Positions 8,212-16,351 of a DNA stretch of 64,000 bases are shown here, one piece after another. Position 1 is the stretch's first letter, and the number at the start of each line of letters is the position of its first letter. This stretch comes from Salegentibacter sp. Hel_I_6. GTDB lineage: Bacteria; Bacteroidota; Bacteroidia; Flavobacteriales; Flavobacteriaceae. Where the stretch lies: positions 3,968,001 through 4,032,000 of the forward strand of contig NZ_JQNQ01000001.1 of the NCBI RefSeq assembly GCF_000745315.1, given 5' to 3'. Below the pieces are notes generated by a model. It did no database searches. It was not told the origin of the DNA and worked only from the letters and a program-made list of their open reading frames with translations. Made by a program: the position numbers and the translations under genes.

Positions 8212-9477
8212 ATGAGGGATTTATTTGATAAAATATATAAAGATAAAGGACCATTAGGAAAATGGGCAGAGCAGGCAGAAGGATATTTCGTATTTCCTAA
8301 GCTTGAAGGCCCAATTTCTAACCGAATGAAATTTAGAGGGAAAGAAGTAATAACCTGGAGTATTAATGACTACCTGGGACTTGCCAATCATCCTGAAGTT
8401 AGAAAAATAGATGCTGAAGCTGCTGCAGAATATGGTTCGGCTTACCCAATGGGTGCTAGAATGATGAGTGGGCACACTCAGCTTCACGAAAAACTGCAGG
8501 ACGAGCTAGCTTCTTTTGTACACAAACAATCGGCCTACTTACTTAATTTTGGTTACCAGGGAATGGTTTCTACAATAGATGCTTTAGTTTCTAAGCAAGA
8601 TGTAATTGTGTATGATGTAGATGCTCACGCCTGTATTATAGATGGGGTAAGATTACATTTAGGTCAGCGCTTTACTTATAAGCATAATGATCTTGAAAGT
8701 ATAGAAAAGAACCTGCAACGTGCCACTAAAATCGCAGAACAAACCGGAGGAGGAATTTTATTGATTTCTGAAGGTGTTTTTGGAATGCGCGGGGAGCAGG
8801 GAAAATTGAAGGAAATTGTTGAGCTGAAGAAAAAATATAATTTCAGGCTTTTTGTAGACGATGCTCACGGTTTCGGTACTCTAGGTAAAACAGGAGCAGG
8901 AGCAGGCGAGGAGCAAGGTGTGCAGGATGAAATAGATGTATATTTCGCTACATTTGCCAAATCTTTAGCCAGTACCGGTGCATTTATTGCGGCCGATAAA
9001 GAAATTATAGATTACCTTAAATATAATCTACGTTCACAAATGTTCGCTAAATCATTGCAAATGCAATTAGTAGTTGGCGCATTGAAGCGTTTAGAAATGC
9101 TAAGAACAATGCCAGAGCTTAAAAACAAGCTTTGGGAAAATGTAAATGCTCTTCAAAACGGACTTAAAGAAAATGGCTTTGATATTGGAACTACGCAAAG
9201 TTGTGTAACTCCTGTTTATCTAAAAGGGAGCATTCCTGAAGCGATGGCTTTAGTGAAAGATCTAAGAGAAAACCACGGCGTTTTCTGTTCGATAGTGGTT
9301 TACCCCGTAATTCCTAAAGGACTTATTTTATTAAGAATGATTCCTACTGCAACTCATACACTTGAGGATATTGACGAAACTCTGATTGCTTTTTCAGCAA
9401 TTAGGGAGCGTTTAGAAAACGGAACTTATAAAAGATTATCTGCATCTGTTACTGCGGCAATGGCCAGCAAAGAGTAG
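8212..9477 (+). CDS. capB: Alpha-oxoamine synthase, probable cysteate-C-fatty acyltransferase (CapB-like/SPT-like)
   Basis: 421 residues, PLP fold type I, same family as serine palmitoyltransferase and KBL/AONS. NDYLGLANHP is the family's N-terminal motif; DAHACIIDG holds the PLP-stacking His; DDAH at 216-219 and the Schiff-base K250 (FAKSLASTGAF) are present. These enzymes condense an amino acid with an acyl thioester, losing CO2. Serine would give a sphingoid base; cysteate would give dehydrocapnine. The CBS-like neighbour favours the sulfonolipid role, which in gliding Bacteroidota serves the outer membrane. Many databases would call this only an aminotransferase class I/II. It has its own promoter and an unusual split terminator. 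Confidence 0.78.
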   Translation: MRDLFDKIYKDKGPLGKWAEQAEGYFVFPKLEGPISNRMKFRGKEVITWSINDYLGLANHPEVRKIDAEAAAEYGSAYPMGARMMSGHTQLHEKLQDELASFVHKQSAYLLNFGYQGMVSTIDALVSKQDVIVYDVDAHACIIDGVRLHLGQRFTYKHNDLESIEKNLQRATKIAEQTGGGILLISEGVFGMRGEQGKLKEIVELKKKYNFRLFVDDAHGFGTLGKTGAGAGEEQGVQDEIDVYFATFAKSLASTGAFIAADKEIIDYLKYNLRSQMFAKSLQMQLVVGALKRLEMLRTMPELKNKLWENVNALQNGLKENGFDIGTTQSCVTPVYLKGSIPEAMALVKDLRENHGVFCSIVVYPVIPKGLILLRMIPTATHTLEDIDETLIAFSAIRERLENGTYKRLSASVTAAMASKE

Positions 9478-9502
9478 CGTAGGTAATATTACAATAAAGC
9501 TT

Positions 9503-9630
9503 AAGAAACCGTTTAAAAGTTCTTTTCCAGTCACCCTGAACTTTTTTAAGGGTCTAGTTTAAAACAAATTAGATTCTGAAATAAATTCAGAATGACGTGT
9601 AAAAACCAACTTTTAAACGGTTTTTCTTTT
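9503..9630 (+). terminator. capB terminator with a repeat element in its loop
   Basis: AAGAAACCGTTTAAAAGTT (9503-9521) pairs with AACTTTTAAACGGTTT starting at 9608, followed by TTTTTCTTTT. The 16-bp stem and T run make a terminator, but the loop is 86 nt and contains the whole palindromic repeat at 9529-9598. Confidence 0.65.
9529..9598. repeat. Palindromic intergenic repeat, family A (copy 1)
   Basis: The left end GTCACCCTGAAC and the inverted right end (GTCATTCTGAAT when reverse-complemented) form imperfect terminal inverted repeats around a short AT-rich middle. Same family as 32801-32878 and 47102-47179. No coding capacity. Confidence 0.65.
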
Positions 9631-9660
9631 CATAATTTTCAGAAAAAATCACGCGAAAGT

Positions 9661-10629
9661 TTATTCCCCCGTACCGTCTTCACCTTCTTTATAAAATCCA
9701 GTTTCTTCTATTTCCTGATTACGTTGATTGCGATTTCCCTCGTAATTATCCTGAATATATTCATCGTCTTCATGAAAATCGAATCTATAAGAAACTCCGG
9801 CGGCAACCTGCCAGCGCGAAGGAGTGTCTTTAAAATTAACAAGACCCGAAATATCTAATTGAAAATCTTTACCTATTAAATAAGCTGCGCCTCCACGTAA
9901 AAGTTCATCGGAATAAAGATTACTTATATAAGTTTGAAATTCTCCAAAAACAGCAAATTTTGGTGTGATCGCGTGGGTAAGTGTAAAAACACCACCATAA
10001 GAGGGATATTCTTCAGTAAATTTATCTGCTATAAAATTCATTACTAAAACCCAGCGCTCCCAGTTATGCTGAGTAATAACTGCAGCCTTAGGACTTATTA
10101 CAGATTCCCCCTCAAACATATAAGGATTTTCCCACCAACTAAAATTTGCCCCGGCATATATAGCCACTGCAGGAATAAGGCTGCGAAAGTTCATACGTTG
10201 GTTTGCTTTCCAACTATAAAGATTTACCTTTCTTTCTTTAAGGCTAACATTAGGATCAAATAGTAAAAACTTGGCACCAATGGTATTACTGGTAAAATTA
10301 GAAGTTCTAAACTCATCTTCACTGTTTCCAAAAGGAATAGTTGTAAGCTGATCCTGAAAGGTTCCAAAATAGTTTAGCTCCAGGATTTCGGTTAGAAAAC
10401 CAAAACGTAAACCGTAGCTAGCGCCAAGAATATCGGTATCACTATTAAATAAGCTGTGATTATCATTTCCTAAAAAACCTCCCGCTTCAAGCTGCAGAAC
10501 ATTTTTTCCCACTGCAAAAGCACCCTGAGATTCTCCAGGTCTATTAGAGTTTATTGTTTCAGTGTATTGCGCATTTGCCGTAAATATTCCGAAGAAAATA
10601 AAAGCGATACCTACTTTTAAAGAGTGCAT
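9661..10629 (-). CDS. Outer-membrane beta-barrel protein of unknown substrate
   Basis: 322 residues from ATG 10629. MHSLKVGIAFIFFGIFTANA is a clear signal peptide; an upstream in-frame TTG at 10653 would place eight polar residues before it and is rejected. The mature part has alternating hydrophobic/aromatic strands (NYFGTFQDQ, FGEFQTYISN, WQVAAGVSYRFDF), and the last barrel strand ends near residue 300. The very C-terminus is an acidic, Gln/Asn-rich tail. It resembles proteins annotated loosely as transporters (MetA-pathway type), but I cannot assign a substrate. It is convergent with capB. Confidence 0.6.
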   Translation of the reverse strand: MHSLKVGIAFIFFGIFTANAQYTETINSNRPGESQGAFAVGKNVLQLEAGGFLGNDNHSLFNSDTDILGASYGLRFGFLTEILELNYFGTFQDQLTTIPFGNSEDEFRTSNFTSNTIGAKFLLFDPNVSLKERKVNLYSWKANQRMNFRSLIPAVAIYAGANFSWWENPYMFEGESVISPKAAVITQHNWERWVLVMNFIADKFTEEYPSYGGVFTLTHAITPKFAVFGEFQTYISNLYSDELLRGGAAYLIGKDFQLDISGLVNFKDTPSRWQVAAGVSYRFDFHEDDEYIQDNYEGNRNQRNQEIEETGFYKEGEDGTGE

Positions 10630-10712
10630 ATTAGATTGGTTTGTTACTTTCAAAGATAGTAGATTTATTATTTTTTTAGGAGCCTAAAGCTTCTATTCTC
10701 AAGGCTTATTTT

Positions 10713-10720
10713 TATTTTTG
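10713..10720 (+). promoter_or_regulatory. Predicted -7 element for the DUF4834 gene
   Basis: TATTTTTG at 10713-10720, 15 bp before ATG 10736. No convincing -33 TTG at the right distance. The site supports ATG 10736 over the TTG at 10718, which overlaps the promoter. Confidence 0.4.
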
Positions 10721-10735
10721 CATAAATTCCTGAAA

Positions 10736-11011
10736 ATGTTAGAAGCTTCCTTTTCCGATGTATTACAAACGATTCTAGTCATTCTATTAGTATATTTTAC
10801 TTTTAAAATGATCATAAAATGGTTTGGTCCGCTTATACTTAAATATTTTTTGCGGAAAATGGGAAAACGTTTCGAACAGCAGTTTAGACAACAGCAAGAT
10901 CCCGCTTCTCGAAAAAAAGAAGGAAAAGTAAGCATTGACAAAAAACCGAAAACTGGCAGGAAATCTAATAAAAACGTTGGGGAATATATAGATTACGAGG
11001 AAATTGATTAA
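10736..11011 (+). CDS. Small membrane-anchored protein, DUF4834-like
   Basis: 91 residues from ATG 10736. One membrane helix near the N-terminus (VLQTILVILLVYFTFKMI), then a basic cytoplasmic tail: a long Lys/Arg/Gln stretch (RKMGKRFEQQFRQQQ) and an acidic end EYIDYEEID. This layout matches the small Bacteroidota family DUF4834, of unknown function, commonly found just before the large YfhO-like membrane protein gene as here. The TTG start at 10718 lies inside the predicted promoter and is not used. Confidence 0.7.
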   Translation: MLEASFSDVLQTILVILLVYFTFKMIIKWFGPLILKYFLRKMGKRFEQQFRQQQDPASRKKEGKVSIDKKPKTGRKSNKNVGEYIDYEEID

Positions 11012-11091
11012 TTTCGGGATCAATTTTTTATATTGAATAGGGAAGAAGCTGCCCGTTCAGTTTAAACAGAAAGTGATCTAAAAAATTTCAG

Positions 11092-13509
11092 ATGGCCAAT
11101 CTTAAAAAGTTTCTACCGCATCTTCTCGTTTTGGTAGGCTTCGTAATAATTTCTTTATTTTATTTTAGTCCTGTTCTTGAAGGGAAAAAGATTTTTCAAA
11201 GCGATATTGTTCAATATATCGGGATGGCCAAAGAGCAAAATGATTTTCGTGACCAAACCGGCCAGGAACCTTATTGGACAGATTCTGCTTTTGGAGGAAT
11301 GCCTACCTTTCAATTAGGTGCCTATTATCCGCATAACTACGTAAAAAAACTTGATTCCGTTTTACGATTTTTGCCAAGACCTGCCGATTATCTTTTTCTA
11401 TATTTTATAGGTTTTTATATTCTCTTACTCTGTTTGAAATTAGATTTTAGGCTCGCGCTTTTAGGTGCTTTAGCCTTCGGATTTTCTACCTATCTTATTA
11501 TCATCCTTGGAGTAGGGCATAATGCCAAAGCCCATGCAATAGCCTATATGCCCATGGTTTTAGGAGGAATTATTCTCACTTTTAGGCAAAAATATTTATG
11601 GGGATTCTTATTATTATCTCTGGCAATGGCCCTCCAAATAGGTGCGAATCATTTCCAGATGACCTATTATCTTTTATTACTGGTAATAGTGCTGGGAATT
11701 GCATATTTAATTGATGCCTATCGAAAAAATATAATTCCGAAATTCTTTAAAGCTTTAGGCGTAATGGTTGTGGCGGTTATACTAGCCATAGGTGCTAACG
11801 CTACAAATTTACTGGCTACCCAGGAATATACTGCGCATAGTACACGTGGCGACACCGGTTTAACTATTGCCCCCGATGGTTCTGAGAAACCGGCAGCGGG
11901 CTTAACTTTCGATTATATTACAACATACAGTTATGGGATTATCGAATCTTTAAACCTGTTTGTTCCCAGGTTTATGGGGGGCTCTAATGCAGAAGATATC
12001 GGTGAAGATTCAGAAATTTACGATGCTTTGCTCAAACTGGGTGCTTCCCCGGTGCAGGCAGCTGATTTTGCTAAAAGCGCACCTACATACTGGGGAGATC
12101 AGCCTTATGTTGGGGGTGCTCCATATATTGGTGCGACAGTAATTTTCTTATTTATTTTCGCCTTTTACCTGGTTAATGGCCGTTTAAAATGGTGGATTGT
12201 AGGAGGAAGTATTTTAGCATTACTTCTTTCATGGGGTAAAAACTTTGCCTTTTTTACAGAGTTTTTCATCGATTATGTTCCACTTTACAATAAGTTTAGA
12301 GCAGTTTCTTCTATACAGGTAATTATAGAATTGTGCGTACCAACTTTAGCAGTTTATGGACTATATAAATTATTTGATCCTAAACTTCAAAAAGAGGCAA
12401 AAATACATGCGCTTAAATGGTCGGGGATTATTATAGGGGGAATAGGGCTTGCATTATTGCTATTCCGTTCTGTACTATTTGATTTTAGCGGAGCAGGAGA
12501 TTCGGCTTTAATTCAGCAACTAGGAGCCGATTTTGTAAGAGCACTTAAAGAAGATAGAAAAGCTATTTATACCGAAGACCTTATTCGGTCACTTATTTTT
12601 TCAGTATTAACAGCCGCGGCAATTTGGTTATATATTAAACAGAAAATTACACAAAATTGGTTAATACCTGCTTTAGCCGTTCTGATTTTAATCGATTTAA
12701 TTCCGGTTGATAAGCGTTATGTAAACGATGACGATTTTGTAAATGCCAGTCAAATGGATCGACCTTTTCAGCCAAACCAGGCCGACCAGCAAATTTTACA
12801 GGATGATTCACATTACAGAGTTTTGGATGTATCAGCAGATCCTTTTAATTCTTCTCGTGCCTCTTATTTTCACAATGCCATAGGTGGTTATCACGCGGCC
12901 AAACCCGGTAGAATGCAAGATTTATATGATTTCTATATTTCACAGAACAATATGGAAGTTCTAAATATGCTGAATGCCAAATACTTTATTGTTCCTTCTG
13001 AAGGTGGGCAGCCACAGGCACAGCAAAATCCAAATGCCTTTGGAAATGCCTGGTTTGTAGATAATATTAAATGGGTTGAAACCGCCAACGAGGAAATATT
13101 GAGTTTAAAGGAAGTTGATCTTCAAAATACTGCGGTACTAAATTCAGAATTTAAAAGCGATGTTTCTGAAGAGTTTAATGCTAATGGAAATGCAGAAATT
13201 CAATTACAGAGCTATCAGCCGAATGAATTGGTATATGAAACCAATGCTTCGTCGCCTCAATTTGTAGTTTTCTCTGAAATGTATTACCAACCTGGTTGGC
13301 AGGCATATTTAGATGGGGAAGAGGTTGAACACGTTCGCGCTAATTATCTGCTACGAGCTATGAACATTCCTGCCGGTGAGCATACCGTAACTTTTAGGTT
13401 TGAACCTGAAGTAGTAAATACCGGGAGCAGCATTGCCCTGGCAAGTTCTATAATATTGGTTTTAATTATTTTAGGCGGATTTTACTATAAATTCCGAAAC
13501 AGGGAATAG
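11092..13509 (+). CDS. YfhO family multi-spanning membrane protein
   Basis: 805 residues. A first helix at about 10-28 is followed by a conserved extracytoplasmic loop with FQSDIVQYIGMAKEQ and DSAFGGMPTFQLGAYYPHNY, the family hallmark. About a dozen transmembrane helices run to residue 540. A soluble beta-rich domain follows (VVFSEMYYQPGWQAYLDG, near residue 740), and a last helix ends the protein. YfhO proteins are GT-C-like integral membrane proteins; in Gram-positives they take part in glycosylating teichoic acids. In Bacteroidota the role is probably glycan modification at the envelope. It begins a tight three-gene group with a glycosyltransferase and a flippase (gaps of 7 and 1 bp). Confidence 0.85.
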   Translation: MANLKKFLPHLLVLVGFVIISLFYFSPVLEGKKIFQSDIVQYIGMAKEQNDFRDQTGQEPYWTDSAFGGMPTFQLGAYYPHNYVKKLDSVLRFLPRPADYLFLYFIGFYILLLCLKLDFRLALLGALAFGFSTYLIIILGVGHNAKAHAIAYMPMVLGGIILTFRQKYLWGFLLLSLAMALQIGANHFQMTYYLLLLVIVLGIAYLIDAYRKNIIPKFFKALGVMVVAVILAIGANATNLLATQEYTAHSTRGDTGLTIAPDGSEKPAAGLTFDYITTYSYGIIESLNLFVPRFMGGSNAEDIGEDSEIYDALLKLGASPVQAADFAKSAPTYWGDQPYVGGAPYIGATVIFLFIFAFYLVNGRLKWWIVGGSILALLLSWGKNFAFFTEFFIDYVPLYNKFRAVSSIQVIIELCVPTLAVYGLYKLFDPKLQKEAKIHALKWSGIIIGGIGLALLLFRSVLFDFSGAGDSALIQQLGADFVRALKEDRKAIYTEDLIRSLIFSVLTAAAIWLYIKQKITQNWLIPALAVLILIDLIPVDKRYVNDDDFVNASQMDRPFQPNQADQQILQDDSHYRVLDVSADPFNSSRASYFHNAIGGYHAAKPGRMQDLYDFYISQNNMEVLNMLNAKYFIVPSEGGQPQAQQNPNAFGNAWFVDNIKWVETANEEILSLKEVDLQNTAVLNSEFKSDVSEEFNANGNAEIQLQSYQPNELVYETNASSPQFVVFSEMYYQPGWQAYLDGEEVEHVRANYLLRAMNIPAGEHTVTFRFEPEVVNTGSSIALASSIILVLIILGGFYYKFRNRE

Positions 13510-13516
13510 TGCTTAA

Positions 13517-14806
13517 ATGGAGAAGGTACTCATCATAACTTATTATTGGCCACCGGCCGGAGGTCCGGGCGTGCAACGCTGGCTTAAGTTTGTAAAGTAT
13601 TTGCGAGATTTTGGAATTGAACCCATAGTTTTTATTCCTGAAAATCCCAATTATCCTATGTTGGATAATTCCCTGGAAAGTGAAATTCCTGAGGGAATTA
13701 TTATTCTTAAGAAGCCTATTTTTGAACCCTATCAGTTAGCTGGTTTTTTTGCAAAAAACCAAACTAAAACCATTAGCAAAGGAATTATTGCCGCAGAGAA
13801 AAATCAGTCCTTTTTACAGAAAAGCCTACTTTTTATTCGTGGCAATTTATTTATTCCTGATGCGAGGAGATTCTGGATAAATCCATCGGTGAAATTCCTA
13901 AAAACCTATTTGGAAGAAGAAGGTATTAAAAAAATAATTACTACCGGTCCACCGCATAGCTTGCATCTAATTGGTTTAAAGCTTAAAAAGGAACTCGACT
14001 TAAAGTGGATAGCCGATTTTCGGGATCCCTGGACACAAATTGGGTATCATAAAAAATTGAAGCTTACCAAAAGCAGTGAACAAAAGCATAAAGACCTGGA
14101 ACGGGAGGTGTTAAATTCAGCCGATCAAATTATCACTACCAGTTTTGCAACCAAAGCGGAATTTGCAGTAAAGACTAATAAGCCAATAAGTGTAATTACC
14201 AACGGGTTTGATGCTGAAGAAAATGAAGCAAAAACCAACGAATTAGATAATAAGTTCAGTATTTCTCATATCGGTTCCTTGCTTTCAGAAAGAAATCCCG
14301 AACATCTCTGGAAAGCCATAGCAGAACTTACAAAAGAAAATATAAGCTTTGCAGAAGATCTAGAGTTAAAATTAGCCGGTACGGTAAGTGAAGAAGTAAT
14401 TAATTCAATTAAATTGGCTGGATTAGGGGAGAAGCTTCAGTTATTAGGATATGTAAGTCATAAGGAAGCAATTACTCTTCAGCAGGAAAGCAGGTTATTG
14501 TTATTAATTGAAATTAACAGCGAAGAAACCCGAGGAATTATTCCGGGGAAATTGTTCGAATATTTAAGGGCTAAAAGACCCATTTTAGCCATTGGTCCGA
14601 AAAAATGGGATGTTCAGAAAATCTTAGAAGAAACCGGTGCAGGTGAATATTTTCAATATTCAGAGAAAGACAAACTTAAAAGCCTAATTTTATCTCATTA
14701 TGAGAAATATAAAAATGGAGATGCTAATATTGTAAAGGGGGATATCCAGCAATACCACAGAAAAAACCTAACGCGAAAACTGGCGAGTTTGATAAAGAAC
14801 GTATAA
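13517..14806 (+). CDS. Family 4-like glycosyltransferase
   Basis: 429 residues, GT-B fold. The N-terminal domain opens with ITYYWPPAGGPGVQRWLKF, a signature of flavobacterial GT4-like enzymes; DFRDPW (about residue 172) is a conserved inter-domain motif; the C-terminal donor-binding domain carries GKLFEYLRAKRPILAIG (about 345-361). It should transfer a sugar from a nucleotide donor to a lipid-linked or surface glycan in the cytoplasm. Sugar and acceptor are unknown. Its tight spacing with the YfhO-like and flippase genes argues that the three build one surface polysaccharide. Confidence 0.85.
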   Translation: MEKVLIITYYWPPAGGPGVQRWLKFVKYLRDFGIEPIVFIPENPNYPMLDNSLESEIPEGIIILKKPIFEPYQLAGFFAKNQTKTISKGIIAAEKNQSFLQKSLLFIRGNLFIPDARRFWINPSVKFLKTYLEEEGIKKIITTGPPHSLHLIGLKLKKELDLKWIADFRDPWTQIGYHKKLKLTKSSEQKHKDLEREVLNSADQIITTSFATKAEFAVKTNKPISVITNGFDAEENEAKTNELDNKFSISHIGSLLSERNPEHLWKAIAELTKENISFAEDLELKLAGTVSEEVINSIKLAGLGEKLQLLGYVSHKEAITLQQESRLLLLIEINSEETRGIIPGKLFEYLRAKRPILAIGPKKWDVQKILEETGAGEYFQYSEKDKLKSLILSHYEKYKNGDANIVKGDIQQYHRKNLTRKLASLIKNV

Positions 14807-14807
14807 A

Positions 14808-16271
14808 ATGGGCGTAATTATAAAGCAATCTTTTACAAACCTAATTACTACCTATTTTGGTTTTGCGATTGGCGCAATTAACACCCTCTTTTTATTTACC
14901 TATTTTCTAGAACAAGAGTATTATGGCCTGGTTACTTTTCTACTATCGGCAGCAAGTTTACTTTGGCCCTTTATGGCTTTTGGCGCGCATAGTACACTCA
15001 CAAAATTTTTTACTTTTTATAAAACTAAAGAAGAAAAAGACAGGCTTTTAAATTTAATCCTGTTTTTACCTATAGTAGTTTCCGCAGTTCTAGGATTGAT
15101 TACAGTGTTGGGTTATTCTTTTCTAATCGATTATTTTACACAGGGCAATGGACTGGTTAGACCTTATATCTGGTTAATCTTTCTAATCGCTTTCGCCACT
15201 TCTTATTTCGAGATCTTTTTTGCCTGGTCTAAGCTATATTATAAAAGTGTCTTCGGAAATTTTATGAAAGAGGTTTTTCATAGGTTCTGCATCAGTTTAT
15301 TGCTTTTGGCAGTCTATTTTAACTGGATTACGGTTCATCAGTTCATCTATTGCATTGCCGGAGTCTTTACATTACGACTCATTGCGATGATGATCTATGC
15401 GTTTTCGCTGTATTTTCCTAAACTAGACTTTAAATTTCCGCAGAATTTATCTCCTGTCTTAAAATTTACTTCACTAATTCTTATAGCTGCTTCTGTGGCT
15501 ACGGCTTTGTTGGATTTGGATAAAGTGATGATAGAATATTTTATGCCCATAGAAAACGTGGCTATCTACGGAATTGCGATTTATATCGCTACAGTGATTT
15601 CGGTGCCGCAAAAGGCAATGCACCAAATTACAAACCCAATGACGGCTGAATTTCTTAATACTAAGAATAACAAAAGTCTCGAAGATCTTTATAAAAAGAG
15701 TTCCTTAAATTTATTGATTGTAAGCTTACTGATTTTTATTTTGATAATTACGAACGTAAAACAACTTTACGAACTAATTCCCGATGAATATGAACTAAGT
15801 ATTCTAGTGGTTTTATTAATCTCCCTGGTGAAGCTTTATGATAATCTTCTTGGAAATAATAACAGTATTCTTTTTAATTCGGACTATTACCGAATCGTCC
15901 TATTTATTGGCGTTCTACTTGTGTTAATCGCGTTTGTTTTAAACCTAATTTTCATTCCTAGCTTTGGGATAGAAGGAGCAGCTATCGCTAGTTTTGTAGC
16001 TTTTTTTATCTATAATTCGGTTAAGATATGGTTGGTGCATAAAAAGTTCAATTTTCTTCCTTTTACATCCAAAACCTGGTTAGTATTATTGGTTGGAAGT
16101 ATGCTATCTTTTTGCTTTTATTTCTGGGATTTCGACTTCCATCCAATATTGAACATCGCAATCAAATCTATTTTGATAGGAATAAGCTATGTGGGCTTAG
16201 CGTATTTCCTGAATTTCTCTACTGAAGTAAATAATATAATTAATAAAGCTCTAAGGATCAAAACCTCCTAA
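14808..16271 (+). CDS. Polysaccharide flippase (Wzx/MOP superfamily)
   Basis: 487 residues with about 14 predicted transmembrane helices and few charged loops, the pattern of the MATE/MOP lipid-linked oligosaccharide flippases. An amphipathic entry (GVIIKQSFTNLITTYFGFAIGAINTLFLF split over residues 2-30) and a central GAIASF-type repeat (EGAAIASFVAFFIYN) are typical. It would move a lipid-linked glycan across the inner membrane. It starts 1 bp after the glycosyltransferase stop, so translation is probably coupled. The call rests on topology and context. Confidence 0.82.
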   Translation: MGVIIKQSFTNLITTYFGFAIGAINTLFLFTYFLEQEYYGLVTFLLSAASLLWPFMAFGAHSTLTKFFTFYKTKEEKDRLLNLILFLPIVVSAVLGLITVLGYSFLIDYFTQGNGLVRPYIWLIFLIAFATSYFEIFFAWSKLYYKSVFGNFMKEVFHRFCISLLLLAVYFNWITVHQFIYCIAGVFTLRLIAMMIYAFSLYFPKLDFKFPQNLSPVLKFTSLILIAASVATALLDLDKVMIEYFMPIENVAIYGIAIYIATVISVPQKAMHQITNPMTAEFLNTKNNKSLEDLYKKSSLNLLIVSLLIFILIITNVKQLYELIPDEYELSILVVLLISLVKLYDNLLGNNNSILFNSDYYRIVLFIGVLLVLIAFVLNLIFIPSFGIEGAAIASFVAFFIYNSVKIWLVHKKFNFLPFTSKTWLVLLVGSMLSFCFYFWDFDFHPILNIAIKSILIGISYVGLAYFLNFSTEVNNIINKALRIKTS

Positions 16272-16274
16272 AAA

Positions 16275-16314
16275 CGGGAAACCCCCGAAGCTTTTGAGGC
16301 TTCAAGGGGTTTCC
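16275..16314. terminator. Shared terminator between convergent genes
   Basis: A strong hairpin: GGAAACCCC on the left and GGGGTTTCC on the right, with an inner GAAGC/GGCTTC stem. On the minus strand a short T run follows. It sits between the flippase gene and the convergent Arg/Ser-rich gene. Confidence 0.7.
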
Positions 16315-16351
16315 AACTAACCAACCAAAAAATTAAATTATGAATTCTTTA

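Noticed and set aside
9592..9858. An 88-codon reading frame on the plus strand
   Set aside because: It lies opposite the outer-membrane protein gene and starts in the repeat and terminator. No family pattern or signal sequence that fits, and the minus-strand gene explains the bases.
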